NCBI GenBank assembly: GCA_021812785.1
Contig: JAKAMR010000002.1
Location: forward strand, 1-61,782
DNA length: 61,782 nt
Direction: 5' to 3'
Origin: Nitrospirota bacterium
GTDB taxonomy: Bacteria; Nitrospirota; Thermodesulfovibrionia; Thermodesulfovibrionales; JdFR-88
In this document: positions 41,076 through 49,697 of the stretch, piece by piece
Position numbering within the stretch: the stretch's first letter is position 1
Layout: every line of letters starts with the position of its first letter
Made by a program: the position numbers and the translations under genes
Notes under the pieces: model-generated
Databases searched by the model: none
Seen by the model: the letters and a program-made list of their open reading frames with translations, nothing else
What the model was told of the DNA's origin: nothing

Positions 41076-41453
41076 ATGAAAATAGCTATCGCCTCAGATA
41101 TGGAAGGAACCGCCCTGAAAACTGAGCTTGTGCCCTATCTCTTGCAAAGAGGGTATGAGGTAATCGATAAGGGCGAGAATGCGGAGGCTGCCGGGTGCGC
41201 CGCCCTTGTGGCTTCGTCCGTTATTTCCGGAGAGGCCCTGGCAGGCATTCTCATAAGCGCCACTGGCGTTGGCGTTTCAGTGGCTGCAAACAGATTTGAC
41301 GGCATAAGGGCCTCAGTCTGCCCGGATACCTATGCCGCCGGGCACGGCGTACGCGAAGAAGGGCTGAACGTGCTTTGCCTGGGCTCCGGTTCTGTGGGCG
41401 TAGAGCTTTCAAAGGAACTCGCTGAGAGTTTTATAAAGGCGATTTCAGCTTGA
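41076..41453 (+). CDS. RpiB/LacA-fold protein lacking catalytic residues
   Basis: Member of the ribose-5-phosphate isomerase B / galactose-6-phosphate isomerase fold, 125 residues, about 20 shorter than RpiB. The fold is recognisable (MKIAIASD, GILISATGVGVSVAANRFDGIRAS, NVLCLGSGSVG). Catalytic positions differ: SDHAG is SDMEG (Met9), the catalytic cysteine of ICGTGIG is Ser61, the later conserved His of AREHN becomes Glu. It therefore probably does not isomerise ribose-5-phosphate in the usual way. A LacA-like subunit or a ligand-binding relic is possible. It has only a weak ribosome site. No partner subunit is seen nearby. Confidence 0.8.
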   Translation: MKIAIASDMEGTALKTELVPYLLQRGYEVIDKGENAEAAGCAALVASSVISGEALAGILISATGVGVSVAANRFDGIRASVCPDTYAAGHGVREEGLNVLCLGSGSVGVELSKELAESFIKAISA

Positions 41454-41572
41454 AAAAGCACCAGATGCAGATAGACGCAAAGCCGGATCCAAGCGCTTAA
41501 CGCGCACTGGGTGGCAGGCCTTGGCGCATTTCAAAAATCCCTTTATTATATGGCTTTATAAGGTAATTTATC

Positions 41573-41601
41573 TTGACATTGAACGGCTAATTTTATAAAT
41601 T
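41573..41601 (+). promoter_or_regulatory. Promoter of the cytochrome gene
   Basis: Perfect -35 TTGACA (41573-41578) and an AT-rich -10 region (TATAAATT at 41594-41601; a -10 at 41596 gives 17-bp spacing). It lies 43 bp before the cytochrome start. Confidence 0.65.
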
Positions 41602-41644
41602 AAAAGATAAAAAAAGTTAGATTGGAAGGAGGTGAAAAAATAGG

Positions 41645-41971
41645 ATGAAGAAGATCACTGCTATCATGGTATTCGTAGCAGCTATAGTCTTCGCGGCGAG
41701 TTTCGCAATGGCAACCCCTCCCGGCAAGGATGTCACTTTCAATGCTGGCGCTATGGGTAAGGTAACTTTCAGCGGCGCGGTTCACGCCAAGGCGGGGCTT
41801 AAGTGCAATGATTGCCACACGAAGATATTCCCGATGAAGGCACCTGGAACTCCTGGCGCAGCCAAGTTCACGATGTCCGACATCAGGGCAGGCAAATATT
41901 GCGGTGAGTGCCACAACGGTAAAAAGGCATTCGCACCTAACGGCAATTGCACAAAATGCCACAAAATGTAA
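41645..41971 (+). CDS. Tri-haem c7-type cytochrome (cytochrome c3 family)
   Basis: Periplasmic multihaem electron carrier of 108 residues. Signal peptide (cleavage after FAMA) is followed by three CxxCH haem sites: CNDCH, CGECH and CTKCH. His residues in GAVHAKAG and others can be the second axial ligands. Motifs FSGAVHAKAGLKCNDCH, MSDIRAGKYCGECHNGKKAF and NGNCTKCHK closely match the triheme c7 (PpcA-like) proteins of metal-reducing and Nitrospirota bacteria. AAGGAGGTGA lies upstream, with 12-nt spacing. It carries electrons across the periplasm, e.g. to outer-surface acceptors. Single gene with its own promoter and terminator. Confidence 0.93.
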   Translation: MKKITAIMVFVAAIVFAASFAMATPPGKDVTFNAGAMGKVTFSGAVHAKAGLKCNDCHTKIFPMKAPGTPGAAKFTMSDIRAGKYCGECHNGKKAFAPNGNCTKCHKM

Positions 41972-41998
41972 ATTTTCTGAACTGATTTAAAGAATAAA

Positions 41999-42042
41999 AA
42001 CCGGGAAAGGCCTCAGCAATGAGTTTTTCCCGGTTTGATTTT
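41999..42042 (+). terminator. Terminator of the cytochrome gene
   Basis: AACCGGGAAA pairs with TTTCCCGGTT around a GC-rich loop and is followed by TGATTTTTA. Confidence 0.75.
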
Positions 42043-42186
42043 TATGTAGATCCGGCTAATCAATCGCCGTGCGGCGGCCTATGGACTTGCCATTTTGAAT
42101 TTTTAGTTTCGAATTTTCTAAGGAAGAATTCCCGATGCGTTTAGCTTGCGGGAATGAAAGCAAAGATCACTACAGGAATTGCAGGT

Positions 42187-43137
42187 TTAGAGCCTTATTT
42201 CGACGTATGACTTTTCCCTGAGGCCCTTCAGCCATAATTTGTAATCATGTTCGAACTTGGCCTCGACAAGCTCCTGTTTCGCTCCGTTTTCAAGGTCCGC
42301 AGGGCGTCTGGATGAGGATTCATCCTCCAGTTTAAGTATATAAAGTCCGTTTTCTGTCCAGAAGGGCTGGCTCACATTACCCACCTTCAGCTTACTGATC
42401 ACGTCCAGCATGGAAGAGGAGAGCATATCTTTATTTATCACACCGATATCGGGATCAGATTGGGAATATGCCTTGGCAATGGCCATAAAATCACCGCCTG
42501 AACGTATCTTTTGCAATGCCTCATCCGCCCTTTTTTCGATCACTTCTTTTTGCCCCGGGTCCTTCGGCATACGGAAAAATATCTGCGCCAGCTTGTACGA
42601 ATCCCCTTCGACCGCCGTAAGACCTTTTGATTTGGCGTATTCGGCCACCTGGGCACCGCTAACGTTTATCTTCTCCCGGACTTCCCTGGAGACAACCTCG
42701 TTCACCAGTATCTGATCGGAAAGCCTTTTCCTGTAGTCTTTCAGAGTAAGTCCTTCTGATTTCAACGCCGCCTCAAAGGCGCTATCGTCCATTGAATATT
42801 TTTTCTTTATGGCGGAGATTGCGTCATCAACCTCCTTGCTGCCCACATCCATTTTAAGTCTTTTTGCCTCCTGGACCTGGAGGGTCATATCTATCATCTT
42901 GTCCAGGTATCCAGCTTCATGATCTTCAAGGAACTTTCTTTTCTCATCGCCGGAAAGAGAGCTTATCTGCCTGCTGTAATCAAATTCCATGGCCTGGTAA
43001 AGCTGGGACCACGTAATAACCTCATTGTTTACGACCGCAACTACCTTGTCGAGTACAAAAGGCAATTCAGCGTTTGCCGCAACCGGCAAAAAAATGAGGA
43101 CCGCAATAATGGAAAAAAGGATCTTTATTTTTTTCAA
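42187..43137 (-). CDS. SurA-like peptidyl-prolyl isomerase
   Basis: Periplasmic chaperone / parvulin-type protein, 316 residues. Signal peptide (cleavage near ANA) is followed by a SurA_N-like domain (about 30-160: VVAVVNNEVITWSQL) and a parvulin domain (about 180-280: LAQIFFRMPKDPG, AYSQSDPDIGVINKDML, VSQPFWTENGLYILKL). It assists folding of outer-membrane proteins. Its ATG overlaps the stop of the next gene upstream by 4 bp (ATGA), making a two-gene operon with the lipoprotein chaperone at 43134. Confidence 0.88.
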   Translation of the reverse strand: MKKIKILFSIIAVLIFLPVAANAELPFVLDKVVAVVNNEVITWSQLYQAMEFDYSRQISSLSGDEKRKFLEDHEAGYLDKMIDMTLQVQEAKRLKMDVGSKEVDDAISAIKKKYSMDDSAFEAALKSEGLTLKDYRKRLSDQILVNEVVSREVREKINVSGAQVAEYAKSKGLTAVEGDSYKLAQIFFRMPKDPGQKEVIEKRADEALQKIRSGGDFMAIAKAYSQSDPDIGVINKDMLSSSMLDVISKLKVGNVSQPFWTENGLYILKLEDESSSRRPADLENGAKQELVEAKFEHDYKLWLKGLREKSYVEIRL

Positions 43138-44036
43138 TTGTAAATCTTTATGTCTGCCGAGGCCTTTTTCCTGGCGATCAACCCCAGGATGGCCTGCTTT
43201 CTTTTCTGATTAAGAAGCATGGCTTTAATCTGTCCCTCCACCTCATTGAACCCCATGGCGGATGCCGGTTTCCTTCCTTTCAAGCCTACAAGAAGATAAC
43301 CATCATGGGTTTTAAAAGGCCCGCCAAAGGAGCCTTCCTTAACGGAAGAAAGTTCCTTGCCCATTTCCGGTCCGTAGATATTGACTGGCGTCCAGCTATA
43401 GTCTCCTACACCTACGGTTTTAGAGTTAAGGTACCTGTCCGCGACCCGGTCAAATCCCCCGGATTTCATCTGGGCCGCGATTTTGTCGGCGTCATCGAGT
43501 GTGGAGGCCTGCACGATCCTTACATCCACCTGCGCCGGCGCCATGAACATCTCAGGGCGGCTTTTATAGAAATTCATTGCGTCCCCATCGCTGACCGAAC
43601 CAGCGGGAACCAGGCTGTCTATAAGCTTTCCCATTAAAATCTGTTCTTTGAGCGCCTGCTTGAACGTCCCCATGTCTATATTCATATTTTTCAACTGTTT
43701 TTCCAACACATCCTTGCCGTAAGACTGGCTTATGCGCGCCATCTGGTTGTCCACTTCCCCATCGCTGACAGTAAAACCTCTGGCTTTAGCTTCCTGGAGG
43801 GCAAGCTTTTCGCCTATAAGCCCCTGAAGGACCTGGGATCTGGCGGCCTGCTTATCTGGGTCTTTCATGCTGGCCGCTGAAGGACCCATGCTTAACGCTA
43901 CAGCCCTGTCCAGGTCTTTTTGGGTGATCTTTTCCCCGTTCACCAGGGCAGCCGGTTTCTTTGAGCATCCCACGGTCAATATAAGCATCGCAAATACAAT
44001 CAATAAAAAAGATATTTTTGAGATTTTGCGGCCCAT
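43134..44036 (-). CDS. Lipoprotein PpiC/SurA-N chaperone (PrsA-like)
   Basis: Membrane-anchored relative of SurA/PrsA, about 300 residues. The start at 44036 follows AAGGAG (13-nt spacing); the frame remains open to 44156 but the extension has no function-like features. Signal peptide with lipobox (LTVGC). Then SurA_N-like helical domain (ITQKDLDRAVALSM, LIGEKLALQEAKARG) and a parvulin-like domain (VDVRIVQAST, DGYLLVGLKGRK). First gene of an operon with the SurA-like gene at 42187. Foldase for exported proteins is inferred. Confidence 0.82.
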   Translation of the reverse strand: MGRKISKISFLLIVFAMLILTVGCSKKPAALVNGEKITQKDLDRAVALSMGPSAASMKDPDKQAARSQVLQGLIGEKLALQEAKARGFTVSDGEVDNQMARISQSYGKDVLEKQLKNMNIDMGTFKQALKEQILMGKLIDSLVPAGSVSDGDAMNFYKSRPEMFMAPAQVDVRIVQASTLDDADKIAAQMKSGGFDRVADRYLNSKTVGVGDYSWTPVNIYGPEMGKELSSVKEGSFGGPFKTHDGYLLVGLKGRKPASAMGFNEVEGQIKAMLLNQKRKQAILGLIARKKASADIKIYN

Positions 44037-44273
44037 AAATTCAACTTGTCTCCTTATATTATTATTTCCTGATTTTCTGCATAATTGTTTTCTCGTAGTA
44101 TTCCAGTAGGTAGTTTGCCATATCAAGGCCGGTAACCGCAACCAGAGGCCTTCCATGCAAGGGCATTGGGCAAAAAAAAGGATAAATTCAGGTAAAATAT
44201 TTACTCATGAATGGGGATTTAAGGCAAAAATGGAAATTGGATCCTTTTAATTTTACTTAAAACTGGTGAGGAT

Positions 44274-45017
44274 ATGATCGTTTTAGGAGTGGAGACGGCC
44301 ACAATGAATGGCGGAGTCGCCCTGGCGGGTGACGAAGGCTTAATCGCCGAATTAAGGCTGAACGTAAAGACTACGCACTCGGAGAGGCTTTTACCGGGAC
44401 TGGATTACCTGCTTAAGCAAACAGGCCTTGAGCTGGAGCAAATAGATATCCTCGCCGTCTCGCACGGACCGGGTTCGTTCACCGGGCTCAGGGTCGGGAT
44501 ATCCCTTGTAAAAGGGATTGCGTTCGCGTATGGCACGGGGAAAAAGGTTGTTGCCGTCCCTACCCTTGAAGCCTTTGCATGGCACTTCCCTTTCAGTTGC
44601 CTGCCGGTCTGTCCCCTCCTTGATGCGAGAAGGGGCGAGCTGTACGGGGGAATTTTCTTATGGCGGGAAGGTGAGTTCACAAGGGTAGTGCCGGAGGCGG
44701 CGCTCCCTCCGGATAAGTGGATAGAACTGGCAAGGGATGCCCTGGACCGGGGTCATGATAAAATTGTTCTCATGGGAGAAGGCTCGGCCATTTACGGGAA
44801 AAATTTTAGGGATTCCCTTGGAGGACGCGCACTTTTCGCACCGCCTTCCGCAATGTCACCATCTCCTGCCAACGTCGCCTTGCTAGGAGTGCAAATGGCG
44901 GCTAAGGGGCTATTTGCCGATCCTGAAATGCTTGTTCCTTTTTATATCAGGAAATCAGAGGCGGAGCTGAAATTGAAGCAGTCGCATCCCGCAGGGCAAG
45001 TGAGCAAAACCGGTTAA
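44274..45017 (+). CDS. tsaB: tRNA threonylcarbamoyladenosine biosynthesis protein TsaB
   Basis: Universal tRNA t6A factor TsaB (YeaZ), 247 residues, ASKHA fold. It bridges TsaD and TsaE in the threonylcarbamoyl transfer to tRNA A37. Landmarks are the phosphate-binding start LGVETATMNGGVAL, HSERLLPGLDYLL and the strongly conserved SHGPGSFTGLRVGISLVKG. GGTGAGG precedes the ATG. It is followed by rimI, a common pairing (tsaB-rimI), with a duplicated dispersed repeat in between. Confidence 0.93.
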   Translation: MIVLGVETATMNGGVALAGDEGLIAELRLNVKTTHSERLLPGLDYLLKQTGLELEQIDILAVSHGPGSFTGLRVGISLVKGIAFAYGTGKKVVAVPTLEAFAWHFPFSCLPVCPLLDARRGELYGGIFLWREGEFTRVVPEAALPPDKWIELARDALDRGHDKIVLMGEGSAIYGKNFRDSLGGRALFAPPSAMSPSPANVALLGVQMAAKGLFADPEMLVPFYIRKSEAELKLKQSHPAGQVSKTG

Positions 45018-45030
45018 TAATAATGATAAT

Positions 45031-45141
45031 CCTTAAATTCGATGCCCGGAGGGCATAAAATGGGCAGCGAGCGTTCAGCGAGCGAACTTTGATGGATCAG
45101 AAATTCCTTACATTCGATGCCCGGAGGGCATAAAAAAATGG
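45031..45141 (+). repeat. Dispersed AGCGAGCG element, copies A (tail) and B (complete)
   Basis: A 30-bp tail (CCTTAAATTCGATGCCCGG then AGGGCATAAAA) at 45031 is repeated with one change at 45106. Between them lies the head TGGGCAGCGAGCG. The element 45056-45141 thus runs AAAATGGnnAGCGAGCG to ATTCGATGCCCGGAGGGCATAAAA. Its GGAGGG is the Shine-Dalgarno of rimI. Related copies lie at 25617, 27760 and 61048, always in the direction of the following gene. Confidence 0.75.
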
Positions 45142-45587
45142 CAGTTGAACAGCTGATCGTGGAGCAGATGGGGAGCCGTCATCTTGATGAAGTGCTCGCG
45201 ATAGAAAAACGGTCTTACAGTACCCCATGGTCTGCAAACTCTTTTAAAAACGAGATATATAACCCTTATTCTATCGCCCTTGCCGCCATGATGGATGGAA
45301 CGGTCGTGGGCTATATCCTTGCCAACTACCGGTTTCATGAGGGGCACATCCTTAATGTTACGGTACACCCGGATCATATGCGCAAAGGGATAGGAACCCA
45401 TCTTATGAAACTGGTAATGGAGATGCTAAGACAAAGACAATGCACAGTTGCATATCTTGAGGTGCGCGCATCCAACCAGGCCGCCCGCCGGATATACGGA
45501 AAACTGGGCTTTCATGAAGCAGGAAGAAGAAAAGCTTATTATATAGAGCCTTTCGAAGATGCGGTCCTTATGACCGCGGAACTGTAA
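45138..45587 (+). CDS. rimI: Ribosomal-protein-alanine N-acetyltransferase RimI
   Basis: GNAT acetyltransferase of 149 residues, RimI type, acetylating the N-terminus of ribosomal protein S18 in E. coli. Motifs: LAIEKRSYSTPWSANSF at the N-terminus, VTVHPDHMRKGIGTHLM (acetyl-CoA loop), YLEVRASNQAARRIYGKLGF. The start at 45138 is set by the GGAGG carried on the upstream dispersed repeat; an ATG at 45117 lies inside the repeat. It follows tsaB, with which it often forms an operon. Confidence 0.9.
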   Translation: MAVEQLIVEQMGSRHLDEVLAIEKRSYSTPWSANSFKNEIYNPYSIALAAMMDGTVVGYILANYRFHEGHILNVTVHPDHMRKGIGTHLMKLVMEMLRQRQCTVAYLEVRASNQAARRIYGKLGFHEAGRRKAYYIEPFEDAVLMTAEL

Positions 45588-45625
45588 CTTCAAAAAAGAG
45601 AAAAAAGAACGGTTTTTTTGTTCTT

Positions 45626-46000
45626 TCAGGGCTTCTTGTTCCCTGATATCCTCACAACATCTTCAAGCATCTCTATGAACCCGTGTTTGAGCTTTTTGCT
45701 GTGCAATCTTCTGAATAGCATCAGGAGCTTTGCCTCCTCGTTCAAAAGGGCAACATGAACAGCCTTCGCTTCGCCTGCCCGGACAGGCTCTTCATCATCC
45801 AAAAAAACGCTCACCGGCACTCCCAGAGCACCCGATATCTGCTTCAGCCGGGATAAGCTCAGTTTGTTTATCCCTTTTTCATATTTCTGGACCTGCTGGT
45901 ATGAAACGCCGATCTTGTCCGCCAGCCCCATCTGGGACATACCGGACGATTTCCTCATGTGCCTGATAAGCTCGCCTATCGCCTTCTCGCTTTTAAACAT
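45626..46000 (-). CDS. XRE-family transcriptional regulator
   Basis: A 124-residue DNA-binding protein with an N-terminal helix-turn-helix of the Cro/CI type (IGELIRHMRKSSGMSQMGLA, VSYQQVQKYEKGINKLSL) and an unassigned C-terminal helical tail. AAGGGGAG precedes the ATG. The leader contains a very A-rich simple repeat on the coding strand (AAAAAACAT repeated). Target genes unknown. Confidence 0.88.
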   Translation of the reverse strand: MFKSEKAIGELIRHMRKSSGMSQMGLADKIGVSYQQVQKYEKGINKLSLSRLKQISGALGVPVSVFLDDEEPVRAGEAKAVHVALLNEEAKLLMLFRRLHSKKLKHGFIEMLEDVVRISGNKKP

Positions 46001-46177
46001 CTACTCTCCCCTTAATTTTTTGTTTTTTTATTTTTTATGTTTTTTATGTTTTCCCATTTATATTTTATTATACAAGATTCTATAGATACTGCCGATAATC
46101 AGTGGCGGCTGTCTACAAACCGCAGGTTGCATAAGAAGGATACACGTGGATACCCGTTTGGCTGGTTATCTGCCCAT

Positions 46178-47203
46178 TCAAGGAAATATTTCCCATATGC
46201 CTTTGATCTCCCGTGAACATGACGGGCACACACCTTTGCCCTGCAGCCTCATATCGAGTATGCGAAAGCCGCTACGCGCAACAACGACCGCCCCGCAGAA
46301 AGGGCAGCAGGTATCTTCTCCGCCCTCTCCCGGCACATTGCCCAGGTACACGTGCTTTAGTCCCTCATCGAATCCTATCTCCCTTGCCCTTTTTAGGGTC
46401 TCCACTGGCGTGGGAGGGCTGTCAAGGAGACGGTACGCAGGATAAAACTGGCTAATGTGCCATGGGATAAAGGGGTCCACTGATCGTATGAACCTGGCGA
46501 TATCCCTTAACACTTCCGCAGAGTCGTTATGGCCTGGAATGATGAGCGTGGTGATCTCAACCCAGACCCCTTTTTCCTTCATTAATTTTATTGTCTCTCT
46601 CACCGGGGCCGCCCGGGCATGGCAAATCTCGCGATAAAACCTTTCATCGCCTTTTAGATCAATGTTGTTTGCGTCCAGGTAGGGGGCAATGGCGCCCGCG
46701 CTCTCGGCGGTCATGAAGCCGTTGCTCACAAATACGTTCCTGATTCCGCTCTGCCTGGCAAGCATGGCGCAGTCAAGGGCGAATTCCAAAAAAATGGTAG
46801 GCTCCGTATAGGTATAGGAAATGCTCCTGCATCCGGCCTGAATTGCGGCAGAGACAACGGCCTCCGGGGTCATTTCCTTGCCCGGGATGCCGACATCGGG
46901 CCTTTCCCTGGGGAATTGTGATATCTCATAGTTCTGGCAGTGCTCGCATCTGAAATTGCAGCCAACCGTCGCTATGGAATATGAGAGAGATCCGGGCAGG
47001 AAATGGTAGAGCGGCTTTTTTTCTATGGGGTCCACGTTAATGGCGGCAATCCTGCCGTAGACGAGGGAATAGAGCGTGCCCCCACGGTTTTCCCTGACCG
47101 CGCAAATCCCCCTTTTGCCCTCCCCGATTACGCAGCGATGGGCGCATAGAAAGCAGCGCACAGTGGCCCCGTCCGTCTTTTCATAAAACATCGCCTCTCT
47201 CAT
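46178..47203 (-). CDS. amrS: AmmeMemoRadiSam system radical SAM enzyme AmrS
   Basis: Radical SAM protein of about 341 residues. The [4Fe-4S] motif is CNFRCEHC. Upstream it has the AmrS signature CFLCAHRCVIGEGKRGICAVRENRGG and, downstream, NIDLKGDERFY and the C-terminal CPFCG and CPSC knuckles. The start is set at 47203 (MREAMFYEK); the open frame extends to 47236. In many genomes amrS sits beside Memo and AMMECR1 genes; here neither is visible. The substrate of this system was not known when the family was named. Confidence 0.88.
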   Translation of the reverse strand: MREAMFYEKTDGATVRCFLCAHRCVIGEGKRGICAVRENRGGTLYSLVYGRIAAINVDPIEKKPLYHFLPGSLSYSIATVGCNFRCEHCQNYEISQFPRERPDVGIPGKEMTPEAVVSAAIQAGCRSISYTYTEPTIFLEFALDCAMLARQSGIRNVFVSNGFMTAESAGAIAPYLDANNIDLKGDERFYREICHARAAPVRETIKLMKEKGVWVEITTLIIPGHNDSAEVLRDIARFIRSVDPFIPWHISQFYPAYRLLDSPPTPVETLKRAREIGFDEGLKHVYLGNVPGEGGEDTCCPFCGAVVVARSGFRILDMRLQGKGVCPSCSREIKGIWEIFP

Positions 47204-47302
47204 AATGAATATTTTAGCACCCTGCGGCAATAGCATAAAAAAATAGCTAATAAAAAATAGCTAATAAATTGAATTTGTCTGGTCACCGGATTATAATTGC
47301 TT

Positions 47303-47479
47303 ATGGAAAAAGTTGAAAAAATAAAAATATGCCCTCTTTGCGGTGAGCCTGAAAACAGATGCGCCTGCGAGGGCGGGTGAGCGCATACCTGCCCCTTGGA
47401 TCTGGGGGAACCATTCTGCCCCATCTGCAAACCGGCACCCGGCTCTTTATTTGAAGAAAAGCCCGGCGCTTCCTTTTGA
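47303..47479 (+). CDS. Zinc-knuckle small protein interrupted by in-frame TGA
   Basis: Reading from ATG 47303 gives MEKVEKIKICPLCGEPENRC and ACEGG, then TGA at 47378, then AHTCPLDLGEPFCPICKPAP and on to TGA at 47477. Before and after the TGA, regularly spaced Cys pairs (CPLCG; CAC; CPLDLGEPFCPIC) look like one continuous zinc-ribbon protein of about 58 residues. Three explanations are possible: recoding of TGA, a broken gene, or chance. A stem CCCC/GGGG follows but its loop begins with T, so it does not meet SECIS rules well. It lies upstream of nfeD in the same direction, without a clear ribosome site. Coordinates are for readthrough. Confidence 0.35.
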
Positions 47480-47579
47480 AGGCCCGCCGCTCTCTTTGGA
47501 AATATAGTCCCCTGATCTTCATCCAGCAAGGGATTTCCCTTTATTTTCCCTTTTGTTGCGCCGGAAGTCAGGATAGAAT

Positions 47580-48926
47580 ATGAGTATGTTCAGGGCTCGC
47601 TATTTTTATTTTTTCCTACTTTCGCCCGCGTTCCTGTTATTTCTGACCGGTATGCCTTTGGCCCACGCGGGGAAAAGCAGGCCCCGGATCATGGTCATAG
47701 ATTATGAGGGGGTAATAAACCCTGTTGCCAGCCAGTACATGGAGGACAACATCAGGCTGGCAAACAGGTCAGACGCACAGGCGCTTGTCATAGAGCTGGA
47801 CACCCCAGGCGGCCTGGACAGCTCCATGCGCTCCATAATCAAAACGATAAACGGAAGCGCTGTGCCTGTAGTTGTCTATGTTGCCCCCAACGGAGCCAGG
47901 GCGGCCTCTGCTGGGGTCTTTATTACGCTGGCAGCCAATGTGGCGGCAATGGCCCCACAGACAAACATAGGAGCGGCACACCCGGTGGAGATCGGAGGAA
48001 AGCTGGGCAAGACAATGGAGGAAAAGGTGACAAACGACGCCGTTGCTTATATAAAATCCATTGCCCAGCTGCGGGGAAGAAACGAACAATGGGCTGAAAA
48101 GTCGGTAAGGGAAAGCATCTCCTCCACGGCCGGCGAAGCCCTGAATGCAGGAGTAATAAACCTTATCGCCAATAATCTGGGCGATCTCATTAAAAAACTG
48201 GACGGCATAAAGGTGGTTACCGCGGCCGGGCCCAGGGTTATAAACACAACAGGGGCGGAAATCACAATAAACCAGATGGGGTTCCGGCTGAAAGCGCTTT
48301 CCGCCCTGAGTGACCCGAACGTGGCCTATATTCTGATGCTTCTGGGTTTCTATGGCATCTTTTTTGAGATAATCAGCCCCGGGGCCATATTGCCGGGGGT
48401 CATCGGAGCCATTTCACTTATAACGGCCTTTTACGCGTTCCAGATGCTTCCTGTAAACTACGCAGGGGTCCTCCTGATCCTGCTTGCCATTGTCCTGTTT
48501 GTCCTTGACGTAAAGCTGGCCTCTCATGGCGCGCTCACCGCAGGGGGGATAATTTCCATGGTAATAGGCTCGCTGATGCTCTTCAGGAGCGGAGGGCCGC
48601 TGATGCAGCTTTCGATTGCGGTCATCATCCCCGCGGTATCTGTAACGGTCCTTTTTTTCTTCTTTACAGTAAGGCTTGTAGTAGAGGCGAGACGAAGAAC
48701 GCCGGTTACCGGCGTCGAGGGGCTTAAAGGGGAGGCGGGCCTTGCAGCCACCGCAATAAACGGACAGGGCACGGCAAGGGTGCATGGGGAGCTGTGGTCG
48801 GCCTGGTCTGAGGAGCCCATAGAGGCCGGCGAAAGGATCGAGGTCGTATCTATGGAAGGACTGAAACTGAAGGTGAAAAAGGCTCAAAAAAATAAAAATA
48901 CAGAATCCAAGGAGGCAGGCAAGTGA
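47580..48926 (+). CDS. NfeD-family membrane serine protease (long form)
   Basis: Membrane-bound ClpP-class protease of 448 residues. Signal segment then a protease domain (about 35-235) with the catalytic serine in [11 protein letters not shown] (Ser110) and probable Lys149 (EEKVTNDA). Several TM helices (about 245-375) follow, then a C-terminal OB-like NfeD domain ([20 protein letters not shown]) and an A-rich Lys/Asn tail. It cleaves stomatin C-termini in relatives. The next gene is a stomatin-like slipin starting at the overlap GTGA, the classic NfeD-slipin pair for membrane quality control. Confidence 0.9.
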   Translation: MSMFRARYFYFFLLSPAFLLFLTGMPLAHAGKSRPRIMVIDYEGVINPVASQYMEDNIRLANRSDAQALVIELDTPGGLDSSMRSIIKTINGSAVPVVVYVAPNGARAASAGVFITLAANVAAMAPQTNIGAAHPVEIGGKLGKTMEEKVTNDAVAYIKSIAQLRGRNEQWAEKSVRESISSTAGEALNAGVINLIANNLGDLIKKLDGIKVVTAAGPRVINTTGAEITINQMGFRLKALSALSDPNVAYILMLLGFYGIFFEIISPGAILPGVIGAISLITAFYAFQMLPVNYAGVLLILLAIVLFVLDVKLASHGALTAGGIISMVIGSLMLFRSGGPLMQLSIAVIIPAVSVTVLFFFFTVRLVVEARRRTPVTGVEGLKGEAGLAATAINGQGTARVHGELWSAWSEEPIEAGERIEVVSMEGLKLKVKKAQKNKNTESKEAGK

Positions 48927-49696
48927 ACATGGTGGCATCGTCGGCCATAGGCTTTATTGCGATCATCATCTTCGTCATCTATTTTTTATCTGCGGCGATC
49001 AAGGTACTCAAGGAATATGAACGCGGTGTCGTGTTCAGGCTGGGACGGGTCATCCCGGTCAAGGGCCCCGGCCTGGTAATAATATGGCCCATCATAGATA
49101 AGCTGGTCCGGGTTGGTTTAAGAACGGTCACCATGGATGTGCCCTCCCAGGACATCATAACGAAGGACAACATAACCGTGAAGGTCACCGCCGTGATCTA
49201 TTTTCGGGTAGTTGACCCCATAAAAGCGATAACTGACGTGGAGGACTTTTATTACGCGACCAGCCAGATATCGCAGACCAGCCTGAGGAGCATACTGGGG
49301 CAAAGCCAGCTGGATGACCTGTTGTCCAATCGTGAGGAACTGAACGCCGCGCTCCAGAAGGTAATAGACACCCAGACGGAACCGTGGGGCATCAAGGTAA
49401 CGGCAGTCGAGGTGAAAAATGTTGATATCCCACAGGAGATGCTCCGGGCCATAGCCAGGCAGGCGGAGGCTGAAAGGGAAAGAAGGGCAAAGGTGATCAA
49501 CGCGGAAGGCGAATTCCAGGCCTCGCAGAGACTCCTGGAGGCTGCTGACATAATGGCCCGTAACCCGATGACCTTGCAGCTCAGGTTCCTTCAGACCCTC
49601 GCCGAGATCGCCACAGAAAAGAACTCCACCACCTTATTCCCCATACCCATAGACATATTGAAACCGTTCTATGACATGGCCGCCAAAAAGGGATGA
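48923..49696 (+). CDS. Slipin / stomatin-like SPFH protein
   Basis: Membrane-anchored SPFH-domain protein, 257 residues, partner of NfeD. One N-terminal helix ([18 protein letters not shown]), then the band-7 domain ([46 protein letters not shown]) and a coiled-coil segment with the [19 protein letters not shown] signature. GTG start overlaps the NfeD stop (GTGA), preceded by GGAGG. It scaffolds membrane microdomains and is a likely substrate of NfeD. Confidence 0.93.
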   Translation: MNMVASSAIGFIAIIIFVIYFLSAAIKVLKEYERGVVFRLGRVIPVKGPGLVIIWPIIDKLVRVGLRTVTMDVPSQDIITKDNITVKVTAVIYFRVVDPIKAITDVEDFYYATSQISQTSLRSILGQSQLDDLLSNREELNAALQKVIDTQTEPWGIKVTAVEVKNVDIPQEMLRAIARQAEAERERRAKVINAEGEFQASQRLLEAADIMARNPMTLQLRFLQTLAEIATEKNSTTLFPIPIDILKPFYDMAAKKG

Positions 49697-49697
49697 T

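Noticed and set aside
45604..45626. AAAGAAC...GTTCTTT hairpin between rimI and the XRE regulator as terminator
   Set aside because: Short AT-rich stem that overlaps the stop codon of the regulator; support is too weak.
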